A stretch of 64,000 nt of DNA from Castor canadensis (taxonomy: Eukaryota > Chordata > Mammalia > Rodentia > Castoridae). Positions 22,705-34,859 of the stretch are shown in pieces. A program made the position numbers and the translations under genes. The notes under the pieces are model-generated. The model was not told the origin of the DNA. It saw nothing but the letters and a program-made list of their open reading frames with translations, and did not search any database. The stretch's first letter is position 1, and each line of letters opens with the position of its first letter. The stretch spans positions 78,309,501-78,373,500 of the forward strand of contig NC_133386.1 of the NCBI RefSeq assembly GCF_047511655.1, given 5' to 3'.

Positions 22705-24185
22705 AGATGTACATAAATAAAGTACCTCCAGGATCTGTGAATCCCCTGAAGTCATGGACAAAGTCTGCATCTTACATTTTGTTGGGAAGACAGTCTACCA
22801 CCTTTATAATATTCTGAAATAATAGATTTTTATATGAAGAATCACTAGATAATGAGACTGAAGCTAGTTCATACTCCTTAAGTATAATTCATTGAAACTG
22901 GGAAAAAATAATTTAATAAATTATTTAAGCTGCTTCTAACTTTTTTTCTTTTTCTTATATTTTCCATTATTTTTCTTTTGGTGGTAGTAGGGGTTGAAAT
23001 GAACATGAAGTAAAATATTCCTAGTTTTGTTTCTGAGAAATCAGAAGAAGGAACAGCAAAGCTAAACTAAACTCAGGGGAAACGTCAACATGATTGGATT
23101 TTCTATAAGTATATAAAATAACTAAATTCTAATCAATAAATTTAAGAAAATACTGTACTAGTAGTAAATGGAATAAAGCATGTGCATAAGATTTACTGAC
23201 AGGGAAATGTCTTTATATAGCAAGATTTCTAGAGTAAGATATAACACATCCACTTTGAAGCTATATAATATTTAGTGCATTTGGAAGATTAACTTGAAAA
23301 GCAATTTAGTAGTAATTTCTAATAATGAAAATAGGGGTCATTTATCTACATTTGGGATAGTAATATAATTTTGAAACACTTATTTCAATAGCTATATTAT
23401 TCAGGCAAACTTATATGTGGTATAAAAAAGTCAGCCATTAATGACCAGCTAAATTTGTGGCACTTAAACTATTGTGTATTTCCAAAGTTATGTTGAGTCA
23501 GGTAAGAAATATGGATTTTCTTATGTTACCATTTATTTAGTTAAAACTCTAAATATTTAAGTATGATTAAAACAAGTTCATACATTTCAGGAGAGGTAGT
23601 GCACTTAGCATAGTAAAAGCAAAATCTTATGAAAATAGCTGAAAAATGAAAAAGAACATTCTTTCAAAGTTTCATCAGCAGAGCTGATATAGGAAAAAGA
23701 TGGCCAGAACGTGGTATTAAAATTTGGTCATGATTTCTCAGTGATTTTAATGCAAATAATAATTGCTCATTATGTATAAGAGATAAAAACTGTATCACTC
23801 TTGAACTGTTTGATCTAACATAGAGTATAAATGCCAGTTCTCATGCTTTCTTCCCAGGTTTTTTCATAAAATAGCTTAAATCAGTACTTTTTACACTATT
23901 TATAGTTTTTCCCCCAATCCATTACTGACTGATATGTTTCTAAAATATACAATTATGTGTTAGTTGCAGTACAGCCCAGCTGCCATAAAGATTTCTAAAT
24001 GTATATTTTCATATCTGTGTTTACCTCTTTGTGTTCTGCTAACAAAGAATTTGTGAAAGGCCCACATGTCACACTTTGAACACCACTGCCTTAGATCATA
24101 ATGCAAATACATTTTCCATATTGTATCAAGAAAATTTTATACCATGCTCTTTCTCCAGAAAGGTCATGACACGCAGCAAAAAATA
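22705..24185. other. DOP1A intron 1, no element recognised
   Basis: AT-rich intronic DNA with no supported gene or repeat. Confidence 0.45.
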
Positions 24186-24189
24186 CAAA

Positions 24190-24515
24190 CATTTGGATGG
24201 GTACTGTGGCTCAAATCTGAATCCTGATTACTTCGGAGATCATAGTTCGAGGCCAGTTCAGACAAAGTTTTTGAGATCCCATCTCAACCAATGGCAGTGG
24301 TGCAGGGCTGTCATCTCAGCTATGCAAGGAAGCACAAATAGGAGGATCATACTCCAGGCAACCTAAGCGTAAAGTGAGGTCCTATCTCAAAAATAATTAA
24401 TGCAAAATAGCCTGGTGGCATGGCTCAAGTGGTAGACTGTCTGCCTAGCAAGCACAAGGCTCTGAGTTCAACCCTCAGTACTGCAAAAAAACAAAAAACA
24501 AAAAAACAAATATTC
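24190..24515 (+). repeat. Three-module B1-B1-ID SINE
   Basis: B1-like modules (GGTACTGTGGCTCAAATCTG; GGCAGTGGTGCAGGGCTGTC) are followed by an ID with clear A/B-box remnants (GGCTCAAGTGGTAGA; GAGTTCAACCCTC) and a (CA4-6)n-type tail. Confidence 0.88.
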
Positions 24516-24574
24516 AGTAATAAAAGTATTTCATAGATACCTCAGGGCATAAGAAAGCACTAAAAAACCTTCAA

Positions 24575-24800
24575 GCACAGGGTTGATGTCAAGACAGTCC
24601 AAGTATGAAGCCTAGTTCTATTGCTTACTACCAACTGAATGACCTTGCACTAAGTGCTTAATTTTTTCAAGCCTTAGTTTCCTAATCTATAAAAGTAGAT
24701 TATTAGACCCACCTCAACGGCTATTAAAGTTAAATAATATATTGAAGTTATCAGAGTGGTTGACACATAGAAAATGCTCAAAAAACTGTTCTGTCCCCAA
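24575..24800 (+). repeat. MIR
   Basis: TTGCTTACTACCAACTGAATGACCTTG-type core, CAAGCCTTAGTTTCCTAATC and a TGGTTGACACATAGAAAATGC-like end. Confidence 0.75.
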
Positions 24801-24971
24801 TTATTTTCTATGAAATCAAAGAGATACTAGGAAGCAAGTATGATATGACTCTGAATTTGTTGGCAGCAAATTAGAAAACTGAAGACTCATTATCCTGTCT
24901 TACACGGTCTTGTAAATGCAAATTAAAACATAGTTTCACTGCCAGGTACACTTTTTTTTATAACATTAAAT

Positions 24972-25405
24972 TGCACATATAGTGGGCCCTTTGTGAGTTC
25001 CATAACCATGGAGTCAACCAACCACAGTTGAAAATGTTTGGAAAAAAACTGCACAGGTACTGAACATACAGACTGTTTTTGTTTGGTGCTGGGAATTGAA
25101 CCCAGGGGTTTTCTCATTCTAACAATGCACTATACCACTGAGCTATACCACCAGCCCTCTACTTACTTTTTTTTCCTTACCATTATTTACTAAACAATGT
25201 AACAACTATTTACATAGTATTTACATTATATTAGGAATTACAAATAACCTAAAAATGATTGAAAGTATACAGGAGGATGTGTATAGGCTATTTGTACATA
25301 CAATGTCATTTTATATAAAGGGACTCAAGTATCTATGGATTTTGACATGGGTGCAAGGCAGTTCTTGGAACTGACCCCCTGCAGAAACCAAGAGATAACT
25401 GCATT
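24972..25405 (+). repeat. Tigger-like DNA transposon (MITE), split by an ID SINE
   Basis: TAGTGGGCCCTTTGTGAGTTCC is followed by GTCAACCAACCACAG, TACTGAACATACAGACTG, then after a SINE by AACAACTATTTACATAG and the end CAAGGCAGTTCTTGGAACTG. The same family recurs at 49.79 kb. Confidence 0.75.
25078..25165 (-). repeat. ID-like SINE nested in the Tigger-like element
   Basis: GGTGCTGGGAATTGAACCC ... CACTGAGCTATACCACC in reverse. Confidence 0.82.
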
Positions 25406-25611
25406 AAACACACATTCTGACATAATGCCACTAACACAATCAAGATTCCTCACCACAGTTAAAATACAGAATATTTCTCTTACCCTAAACACCATAGTGA
25501 AATGAAGGCTTCTATCTCCACCAAATAAGCTTTTTTGCTTGAAGCCTTAAAAAAAAAATCCTAATCTTACTTCACAGGAGATATAACAAATTATTTAATA
25601 CAACTACGTGG

Positions 25612-26030
25612 AATGGTTTTTATTTCCACCAAAACCCCTGTTGAAATCTAATCCCCATTATGAGGTATTAAGAGATGGGATCAGGTGGGATCTTTAAGAG
25701 ATGATTACGTTATTGGGGCTCTACCCTATTCGATAGATTAATACACTTAAGGGCTAATGGGTTATCTCTAGAGTGGGTCTATTGTTTAAAAACCAAAACA
25801 AAACACCTTGACTCTGTCTCTTGTATGTGCTGCTTTCATCCTATAAAACTGCCTCAGGACTCTACACAGAGTCCCGACCAGCAAGAAGGTCCTCACTATA
25901 AATGAGCCCTTGACTTTGAACCTCCCACCGTCCCGAAACACAAGTTGAACACATCATTACTCTTCAGAAATTATTCAATCTATGGTACTGAGTTACAGCA
26001 ACAGAAAATGGACTAAGATACTAGAAAATG
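25612..26030 (+). repeat. MaLR-type LTR
   Basis: CCCCTGTTGAAATCTAATCC, TATTAAGAGATGGGATCAGG, GTACTGAGTTACAGCAACAG and ATGGACTAAGATAC match the plan of MST/MLT1 LTRs. It is diverged. Confidence 0.75.
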
Positions 26031-26446
26031 TGAAGTAAATAAAAATTCTAATTTTTTTAAAGTGAAACAAGTAAATCAAAATGAAATTTGTAATCTTTCT
26101 TTCAGGAGTCATTAAGAGTAGCTTTTCTGCCTTGATTTATAATAGTTCCACTTGACAACTGAGTTATAGTTCCTTCAGACTTAGTACTCAGATGAATTGG
26201 ACCTGAGTTGTCATAAAACATGTTATCATGGTATACATAATATTTCTCTCTCAAATATAAAAATGAAGCAAAATAATTGTTTACAGGAAAATTTTAGAAG
26301 AGTTCTGTTAGGCGCTATGAAAATTATCAGGTAATACAAATTCGTTTTTGTACTTTATAGTGTAAAACCAAAATTTAAATAAGAAATGAAATATTTCCCT
26401 AGAACAGCTGATTTTTAGAAAGTTTTAAGTGATTATAAAAAAGTGA

Positions 26447-26525
26447 CGGGGGGCAGGGGGGAGCAATGACCCAAACAATGTATGCACATGTAAATAAACG
26501 AATGTAAATTAAAAAAAAAAAGTGA
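26447..26525 (+). mobile_element. Very short L1 3'-tail insertion with target-site duplication
   Basis: About 69 bases: G-runs (GGGGGGCAGGGGGG), AATGACCCAAACAATG, an AATAAA signal and a poly-A. It is flanked by AAAAAAGTGA at 26437-26446 and again at 26516-26525. Confidence 0.65.
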
Positions 26526-26884
26526 GTTGACCTAAATTCAAAAATAGGTACCCAAAGATACTTTGACTAGTGTACTCTTAGCTGAGCTTTCCCCTTTCCT
26601 CTCTCCTTTGCCATGAAGGACAGGAAGAAAGGAGGGAAAGATAGGCTCACTAATTACTCAATTCTAAAGACATACCTGGAGTCTAAGTACTTTTTATCCC
26701 ATCTCAAACATATAAATGAATGAATTACTTCAAGCACCAAGCAATGCGGGGGGCAGGAGGGGGGAGCGAGACACCTCTGCTTATTTATTATGAAAGAAAA
26801 AAAACTATGTATTAAGTAGATAGATGTTATCTCCAAATATTTTCAACTAAACTAAAAATCAGTCAGTAATTACTAGTGTCTAAT

Positions 26885-26985
26885 AACATTTGGGGGGGGC
26901 AATAATGTGGTTTGAACTCAAGGCCTCCTGCTTGTGAGGCAGGTATTCTACTGCTTGAGCCAACACCTCTAGTCCTACCATCTGA
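26885..26985 (-). repeat. ID-like SINE
   Basis: GTGGTTTGAACTCAAGGCC and TGCTTGTGAGGCAGG with CTTGAGCCAACACC, in reverse. Confidence 0.82.
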
Positions 26986-27369
26986 TAATTTAATGTGACA
27001 TTAGTTCATCTATTTCACTTCAGTTAAAAGTTCTGAGTTTCAATATTGACATCATCAGTAAATAATCTTCAGCAAGTCATTCATTTATCCAACTCATAAA
27101 ACTAGCCACTTCCAGAAAATTGGAAACTTCTCTAGAGGGTTAAAATGTGGACACAGGACAACCCAGGTGTTTTACAAACAGAGGTTATAGCCACCCACTA
27201 TCCCTGATGCTCTGTGCTTGAGTATTTTGATCCAACCTCTTCCATGCTACTACTGTGTCAAACTTTCAAATGGTATAGTTTCGAGGAAACTCCAGATATA
27301 TGATATGTCTTGCCACCTTCTAGTCTTAATAATCTTTTAAAGATAAGACCTTCTCTGATGTAGTAGAAG

Positions 27370-27600
27370 TAGCAGCATCTTAGTTCAATTGTAGTATGCT
27401 TACTAAGACCAGGCCCTGTTCAAGGGCTTTGCATATTTTAATTCATTTCATTCTATTTGATCCTAGAAGGTAGATATTATCAGTATTCATATTTTCAGAT
27501 AAGGAAACAAGCACAGAAACATGCAACACAGATAGCAAATAGCAGAGCCAGAGATGTAAACTCAACCAGTCTGCCTCTAAACTCTAAAACATTATTTTTC
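27370..27600 (-). repeat. MIR, reverse
   Basis: Reversed MIR order: TTTCAGATAAGGAAACAAGC, AGCAAATAGCAGAGCCAGAG and CTCAACCAGTCTGCC. Confidence 0.75.
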
Positions 27601-27971
27601 TCTCTCATGGAGGCTATTTTTCTTTTCATATCCATCCTACCACAGAGTCTGAAAGAGAATTTCTTCCTTACACCCTCATTCATACTTACCTAGGAAAATG
27701 CCAATCCTGTTTAAGCTCAATTACATGCTTTTTCAATGCCTAAACCTGAGCAACTGAATATTGCTGGAGAAAAATCACATAACTAGGTTGACTGGCGGAA
27801 CTTCACTAAATTAGGAAACAGGAACCTCTAACAGATGTTCACCACTGTACTAACCCATTATATTTCCTTAGCAGATATTCTTCCTGACAGAACTATTTCA
27901 TATCTCTCTTCTCAAAACTCTAAACTACCTTCTCTCCATCATTTCTAAAGACCTAGCTTCACACATAATTT

Positions 27972-28135
27972 AAAAAGCTGGGTATGGTGGCACTTGCCTA
28001 TATTCCCAGCTACTCAGGAGACAGGGGATCACTCAAACCCAGGATTTGAGGCCAGCCTGGGCAGCAGAGTAGGATTCCATAACAAAACAAACACACACTC
28101 CACTCCCACCTCCCCACTCTCCCAAAAAACAAAGA
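27972..28135 (+). repeat. B1-like monomer SINE
   Basis: GCTGGGTATGGTGGCACTTGCC and GAGGCCAGCCTGGGCAGCAG are 7SL-derived; the tail is (CAAAA)-rich. Confidence 0.8.
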
Positions 28136-28189
28136 AAATATAATTAAGAAAATAAAAGCAGAAGGAATGCTCTTACTTTCCTTCTAACA

Positions 28190-29095
28190 AATCTATAACT
28201 TATCTTCACCTATACCCCATCCTTTAATTTTCCTATCAGAAGGAACAAAGGTTTCACCTCCCATTAAATGGCTACCCCTTTGCTGTGATCTGTATCTCAT
28301 CCACTCTTGTTTTCTCCAGCTGTCCTTATTGGCTCACTCTCCTTCAATACAGGACCATTTTTCTTTCAACCTATAGATGAGCCCTAACCTGCCATGGTGG
28401 AAAATTATCCCCCAAGGTCTTCCATTCACTTCCACAGGCTCTCTGGCTACCAATCATTCCTCTGTTCTCTGATACATCAAAACTTCTTGAAAGACTTCTC
28501 TGTACTCATTATTTTCATTTCCTTATAACCTAGTCACTCTTTAGCTGATTCAAAAATACACGTGGTACCGTCTTTCCAAGAACTAGCCCAAATAAAGGTC
28601 ACAGTGCTGTGCATTAGCTAAAGCGAATGGCCACTTTTCTAGCTCCTCATCTTACTCTATTTCTCAGACGTACTCCACACTTTGCTCTTAGCTTCCAGGA
28701 CCAGAAGTGTTCCTAGTTTGTAGCCCAAAATTTCCCTTTTGAAGAGAAAGAGCATTCCTTTGGCTTCTACTTTCTTAATTATATATATTAGGTCAACTTT
28801 TTATGTGACATCTTTCTTCATGTCCTCCAGGAATATCAAACTGCAAAGAAGCCTTTTCTGACCAGCCTAAGTAGCCTGGCCAAGTCTGCACTCTTATCAT
28901 CTACCTAAGATATCACATTACTTCCTTGCTAGCATGTGTAACAGTCTGAAATTGTACTGCTTGTTTCCTATCATCTCCTGACAGAATGCAATGCTATGAG
29001 GTCAGGACCTTTTTCTGACACTAGTTCATTCCTGCATCAGCAATCCTGTAATAGTGGGTGATACCCAGTAGGCCCTCAAATATGTTTTGTATAAA
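28190..29095 (+). repeat. L2 with ORF2 remnant and 3' end
   Basis: The 5' part resembles the degraded L2 RT region (AACTTCTTGAAAGACTTCTC; TTAGCTTCCAGGACCAG). The 3' part has AGAAGCCTTTTCTGACC, GAATGCAATGCTATGAGG and CCCAGTAGGCCCTCAAATATG. One of the longer L2 copies here. Confidence 0.78.
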
Positions 29096-29097
29096 AC

Positions 29098-29312
29098 AAG
29101 CTGGGTGTAGTAGCACACCACTGTAATACCAGCATGTAGGAGGTGGAGGTAGGAGGATCAAGGTCCAAGGGCTGAACCTGGACAAAAAGGGCAAAACCCT
29201 ATATGGAAAATAACTAAAGCACAAAAAGGGCTTTGGGTATGGCTCAAGTGGTTAGAGGGCTTTCCCGAAAGCTCAAGGATGAAGTTCAAACCCCAGTAAT
29301 GCCAGTATCCAG
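29098..29312 (+). repeat. B1-ID composite SINE
   Basis: AGCTGGGTGTAGTAGCACACC is followed by an ID module with GGGTATGGCTCAAGTGG and GAAGTTCAAACCCC. Confidence 0.85.
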
Positions 29313-29499
29313 TTACTTTAAAAAAATTACTCAATTTAATCATCTTTATTAAGTACAACTAGGTAGATGTGGAAGACTTCATTCTAGTTCTTGTGAAAGT
29401 TAATAAGGAATTTTGTTAAGTATGATATTCTCAGATATCAAATATTTTTAATTAGATTCAAATTTCTAGTTAGAATTTTGAAGTGATTACTATATTTTT

Positions 29500-31145
29500 A
29501 TATGTTTTTACTTTTAAGTGATAAGTAATGGTACATATTTATGGAATACAGTGTGATATTTCAATACCTGTGATCATATCATCATGATCAATTACTATCC
29601 ACCACCTCAGACATTAATCATTTGGGTTGGGAGCATTCGAAATCTTCTCTACTTGCTATTTTGAAATACACTTTATTGTTTTCAACCATAGTTAACCTAC
29701 TATGATACAGAACATTAGAGATTATTTTTCCTATTCCATCTACATCCCTTACCTATTAGCTATTGCCCCATCCTCCCACCTCTGGTAACCACTATGCTAC
29801 ACTTAAGTTCTATGAAATCAACTCTGCTTTAGTTTCTACATATAAAGGAAAACATGCAGTGCTTGCCTTTCTTGTGCCTAATTTACTTAACTGAACATAC
29901 TTCAGGCTTATCCTGAAGCATTTGCTCCAACTCCATCTTTTTTTAATGGTCGAAAAATACACCATTAAGCATATATGCCATATTTCTTTATCCATTCTTC
30001 AGTTGATAGACACGTAGGTGATTATGTATCTTGGTTATTATGAATAGTACTGCAATAAACATTCAAGTGCATGCATTTCTTCAATATACTGATTTCCTTT
30101 CTTTTGGATATATTCCCAGTAGCAAAATTGCTGGGTCACATGGGTGGATCTAGTTTTAGTGGGTGAATCTATTTTCAGTGTTCTGAACAATCTCCCTACT
30201 GCTTTCCACAATGGCTGTCCTAATTTACATTCCCACCAACTGTGTCCACATCCTGACCAGCATTTTTGTTTTTTTGTTTTTGTTTTTTGACTTTTTGATT
30301 AGATGAAATTTGATTATGGTCTTAATTTGCATTTCTGTGATTATTAGTGATGTTGAATATTTTAGTATACTTATTGAGCATTTATATATCTTCTTTGGAG
30401 AAATGTCTCTTCTGATAATTTGTCCATTTTTAAATTGTTTTTGCTGTTAAGTAACTTATATATTCTGAGTATTAATCTCCTGTCAGATGAACAGTTTACA
30501 TATATTTCCTCCCATCTTATAGTTTGTTGTCTCTTAATTGTACTGTTTCCCTTGCTGTGCAGGAGATCTTTAGTTTGATGTACTCTCTTTTATTGATTTT
30601 TGCTTTTTTTGCCTGTGCTTTTGGGGATTTTTTCCAAAAGTGCCAGACTACTGTCCTGATGTATTTCTTCTCTGTTTTCTTCTGCTAGTTTCATTGTTTT
30701 GAGTCTTACATTTAAGTCTTTGACTTTTGTATAAGGTGAAAAATAAGTGGTCTAGCTTCATTCTATTGAATGCGTATATCTAGTCTTCCTTTACTGAAGA
30801 GATCATCCTTTTTCTACTGTATGTTCTTGGTGCCTTTGTTAAAAATGAATGGATGGCTAGAAATACATGGGTGCATTTCTGATTCTATATTCTGTTTCAT
30901 TGGTCTATGTGTCTGTTCTTATGTCAATACTGTGCTATTTTGGTTACTGTACCTTTGTAGTAAGTTTTGAAGAAAGGAATTGTGATTCCTCCAGTTTTGT
31001 TCTTTTTGCTCAGGGATGCTTTGGCTATTTGGAGTTATTTGTCATTCCATTAGAATTTTAGAGGTGCTTTTTCTACTTCTACTTCTGTAAAGAATGCCAT
31101 TATATTTCAATAGGGATTGTATTATTGTTAAAAAATAATCTCTGA
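29500..31145 (-). repeat. Old L1 (L1MA/MB-like), antisense
   Basis: Long reverse L1 text: GGTACATATTTATGGAATAC, TATCCATTCTTCAGTTGATAG, TACATTCCCACCAACTGTG, CATTGGTCTATGTGTCTG and TGATTCCTCCAGTTTTG. It covers the 3' UTR and ORF2 end, diverged from consensus and with stops. Confidence 0.9.
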
Positions 31146-31149
31146 ATGC

Positions 31150-33065
31150 TATAAAACAGTTATTTAAGAGTTCTTTTACTATTATTACTTGATTTATATT
31201 ATCTTCTTATGAAGAAGCTACATTAGCTTCTAATTGTACATAATACTTCAAATTCACACTTTCCTACTGCATTATCAAGGTCTACCAAGTCATCTTTGAC
31301 TTAAATTTATGGCTTAATCTTCCACTGCTTCCAATACAAAATCCTATACTTTCACCAAGTCATTATACTTATAATTTTTGCAAACACAAATACTTTATTT
31401 ACTTTTCTTCCCCATTATCTAAAACAGCATAACATTTCTTTTCCACTAGACTGATCTCAAACATAATTTCCCTGAAAATCTTTTAAAATGCTTACAAGCG
31501 CTATTCGTTTCCTTAGTTGTCTACACAGCACATTTGGCCCAACAAGAGCTGTGTTACACCCTAGAAACTGATGTAGAATCAGAATTTGAAATCATACCAC
31601 ATTTAAAATGAGAACCACATATTTTAGCTCCCATTATTTGCAACTAAAATAATTTCCTTAAGGATTCTATGGGCTGTTCTTAATTCCTTCAATATATTAG
31701 AAACTCCATGAGGAAATGTTTCATGCTTTGTAATCTTTGTGCATCACAAACAGGGAATAAACTAATGCTAGTTATGTTTGAGAAACGTTTAAGTAGCACA
31801 AAACAAGATGTCTTATATATTACTGAAAAATCAATATTAGGCATAAGCATGACATTAAAATAGCTACATGATGGAGAAAATGTAAACAAAACATTTGAGC
31901 TTCTCCAATTCTTCTTCCCCTCTGAGGTACAAAGCTAATATGAGCTGAGAGATATTCCAGTGGATGTTAGATTTAATAAAATAGAAGAAATTAGTTATTT
32001 CTTTCCCTTCAAAAGTAATCTATGTAAACAAACTTTCCATCAGCACAGATAAGCAATACACCTATATGCAGTTTGGGTTGTATATCTAGAAACAGAACTA
32101 TAGAAGAATCCATAAATCTGGTGGTTTCCAAATTTTGGGTGCCTGAGGCAGATATGAGGATTTCTCTTTGAGTAGAGGTATGTGTCACCTTACATTCTAT
32201 TATTCTGTCATCTATTATAAAGCACCCAGGGAATGTTTCACAGGACCTAATAAGACAGGTTTTGCTTTTGTCTTGACAAAGATTCAATTCATAAGGAATA
32301 TTCATTATGAGGGCACAAAAATTTTCAGAAAATATATTTCAAAGAAGTTTCCCACATTTTAGTGAAATCTATTAATATCACTGATAGTTCAATTACATTC
32401 AATTTATTTACTGTATTAATCATATCTATAAAAAGTAATCTGGATAATCTACAACTGAGAAGCAACTGAATTTTGACTTTGGAATGTATCATGCTTTTTA
32501 CAAACAAACCTTTCATATATTTCATATTTGCTAATATGAAAATATGATTGCTTTTCCTGTGTGTATGCTGAGAGTAGGAAGAAAAAGGTACATGGCAAGG
32601 AAAAGTCAGCCTGAGAGTAAATATCGGAAGATATTTAAAGATCTACTTTATCTAGATGACCACATTCTGTTTTGTTTTTAATGAGGATGAAGCAAGCTTT
32701 GCTTTTTTTTTTTAATACATAAAAGATAAAAGATGATAATGACAGAAAAGAATGCAGGCTATTCAGACTGACTAGAAATATGAAATATAGATGAGTGATA
32801 ATTAACTTTTCGCTAACCTGCCATATGTTTTTTCTAGCTTATTTAAAACATCACTTTCCAGAGAGCATCATTTTCAAAGTAAATAGGCTTATTTGTAGCT
32901 AGTTTTTTTCTTCACTTTATGACAATGATTTTGCTTAATTTCAAAAGAAATATTCTAAAATATGCTACTAGAAACAGAGACAAAAATAATGCTTATAGTG
33001 CAATTAAATACACCATGTTGAGTTAATAAAATCATTTCTAGAAAATAGTATTTTTAAAAAATTAG
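31150..33065. other. DOP1A intron 1, mostly unrecognised
   Basis: A CT-rich stretch at about 31200-31500 may be a degraded L2, but the match is too weak to call. The rest is AT-rich, with a T10 tract at 32704. No exon is supported. Confidence 0.4.
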
Positions 33066-33067
33066 TA

Positions 33068-33275
33068 ATTTAGCCAGGTACTAGTGCCTCATGCCTATAA
33101 TCCTAGCTACTCAGGAGGCAGAGATCAGGAGAATTACTATTCAAAGCCAGCCCGGCAAATAGTTCCACGAGTCCCTATCTCAAAATAACCCCTCACAAAA
33201 AAGGACTGGTGGAGTGGCTCAAGGTGCAGGCCCTGAGTTCAAGCCTCAGTACTGCAATAAAGAAAATAACTTCGT
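33068..33275 (+). repeat. Two-module B1-ID SINE
   Basis: CATGCCTATAATCCTAGC, then AGGACTGGTGGAGTGGCTC, then AGGCCCTGAGTTCAAGCC, with an AT-rich tail. Well preserved. Confidence 0.9.
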
Positions 33276-33384
33276 ACTTTAATAATGTCCTCAGTACTTA
33301 AAAATTAATGTTATACCAGTCATTTAAAAAATAGCCACTGGTTTTTACATAAAAATGCTATGTCATGTAGTGACTAAAGCACTA

Positions 33385-33487
33385 AGGGATAGAGGTATGG
33401 CTCAAGTGGGTACAGTGCTTGCCTAGCAGACACAAGGCCCTGAGTTTGAACTCCACCAACACAATAAAATAAAATACAATAAAATAA
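33385..33487 (+). repeat. ID-like SINE with (AAAAT)n tail
   Basis: GAGGTATGGCTCAAGTGGG and GCCTAGCAGACACAAGGCCC, with a pentanucleotide A-rich tail. Confidence 0.85.
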
Positions 33488-33489
33488 TG

Positions 33490-34650
33490 AGGAAGAGCAT
33501 ATGCACACAATTCACAAAGATGCAAACTCAATCAGGCCTAATGCAGCTAAGGAACAGAATCAAAATACTACATAGGAAGGAATCAGCACATTAGCCAACT
33601 ACAAACAGGTTAAAATAAAATTCACATTCAACCCAAGCATGCATGTTCTACATACACTGGTTCACTCAAATGTAAGACAGAATGATAACAGAAAGTAACC
33701 TTGTACAAGGGCAGCCAAGAAAATGGAATACAATGTGAAGGTATCAAGATGGTTTACAGAGACAGGGTACTACCTGCCTTTTCTTATTATTCTTATGTTC
33801 GTGCTCTCTCATGTTTTATGGTTAAGGTGAAAACAGTATGAATAAGAACAGAACCATCTTCCTAAGGTGTTCCTCTGGAAGAGAATTAGCTCTAGGAAGC
33901 ACCTGATAGAATGAGACCCAAACTAAGGAACTACATTATTAATGTAAAAATCTTTATTCAGTGAATAATGAGCATTCTTCAAAACACGGACAAGCCAAAT
34001 GTTCTGTTACTATCACACCTATTCTTAATTTCAGTTGCTTTAAGATATCACACCAAAACAAGAAATAGAACCTGTAAGCGCTGCTATTATTGTTTCCTTT
34101 ATTTCCTACTGTCAACTTCATCTTTCCAATCATATTGTGTGATTGAGAAGATTTACTTTTGGAACAGTTTTAATGAAGTGTACAAATGTGAATATCTTTC
34201 AGGATGATCTTTCAACCATAGACCCCAAATATTTTATACCCTAATATTTTACAACATATAATATTTTCATCTTTTCCAAAAAACAATTAACTTTACATAG
34301 TAAAAAGTAGTTTGAGCATGTCACTCCTTGCTGGAAGTTCAGAAAAGTAAATTTGATACTCTATAAAAAGCATTTTAGCATTTTAGTTTTCTTAGCAGGT
34401 AAGAACTGACCTTATCTTTGGTATAATTGTGACATCAATTCCTCAAAATTGAAATCCAAGCTGTTACTTGTATGATTAAATTTTTTTTCACAAATTGGAC
34501 TCATACATTTAATCCTATCATTCATTTTTTTGTCCCACCTAAGCAAACTTTAGACAACTGCCCACTGTTCAAGACTTGCTCTCTCCCACCTATACTAATC
34601 CTTTTCTGGCTATGCCCCATGCTTCTTTTCATAATGTAAATATTTCCTAG
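33490..34650. other. DOP1A intron 1, nothing recognised
   Basis: Unique-looking intronic DNA; no feature supported. Confidence 0.45.
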
Positions 34651-34651
34651 G

Positions 34652-34708
34652 AAATGCTAGTAAAATGCTAAGTATGTGCTTTACCATTTGAGCCACTCCA
34701 CCAGCCCT
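34652..34708 (-). repeat. ID-like SINE fragment
   Basis: Only the end of a reverse ID module (TTTGAGCCACTCCACCAGCCC) is retained. Confidence 0.65.
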
Positions 34709-34859
34709 AAATGACACTTGAAATGCTATGACTCTGCATGATACCCTATGATTCAGCTCCTGACTTGCCTCATTCTTTGTTTAGTACCTTTCTCAATATT
34801 TAGAAACATGGTTTATATTACATTATATAGTATTTTAAAATGCATGTATGTATTGTTTC

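Noticed and set aside
24400-24482. Possible tRNA gene
   Set aside because: Box A/B-like motifs belong to the ID module of a SINE; no cloverleaf and an A-rich tail follows.
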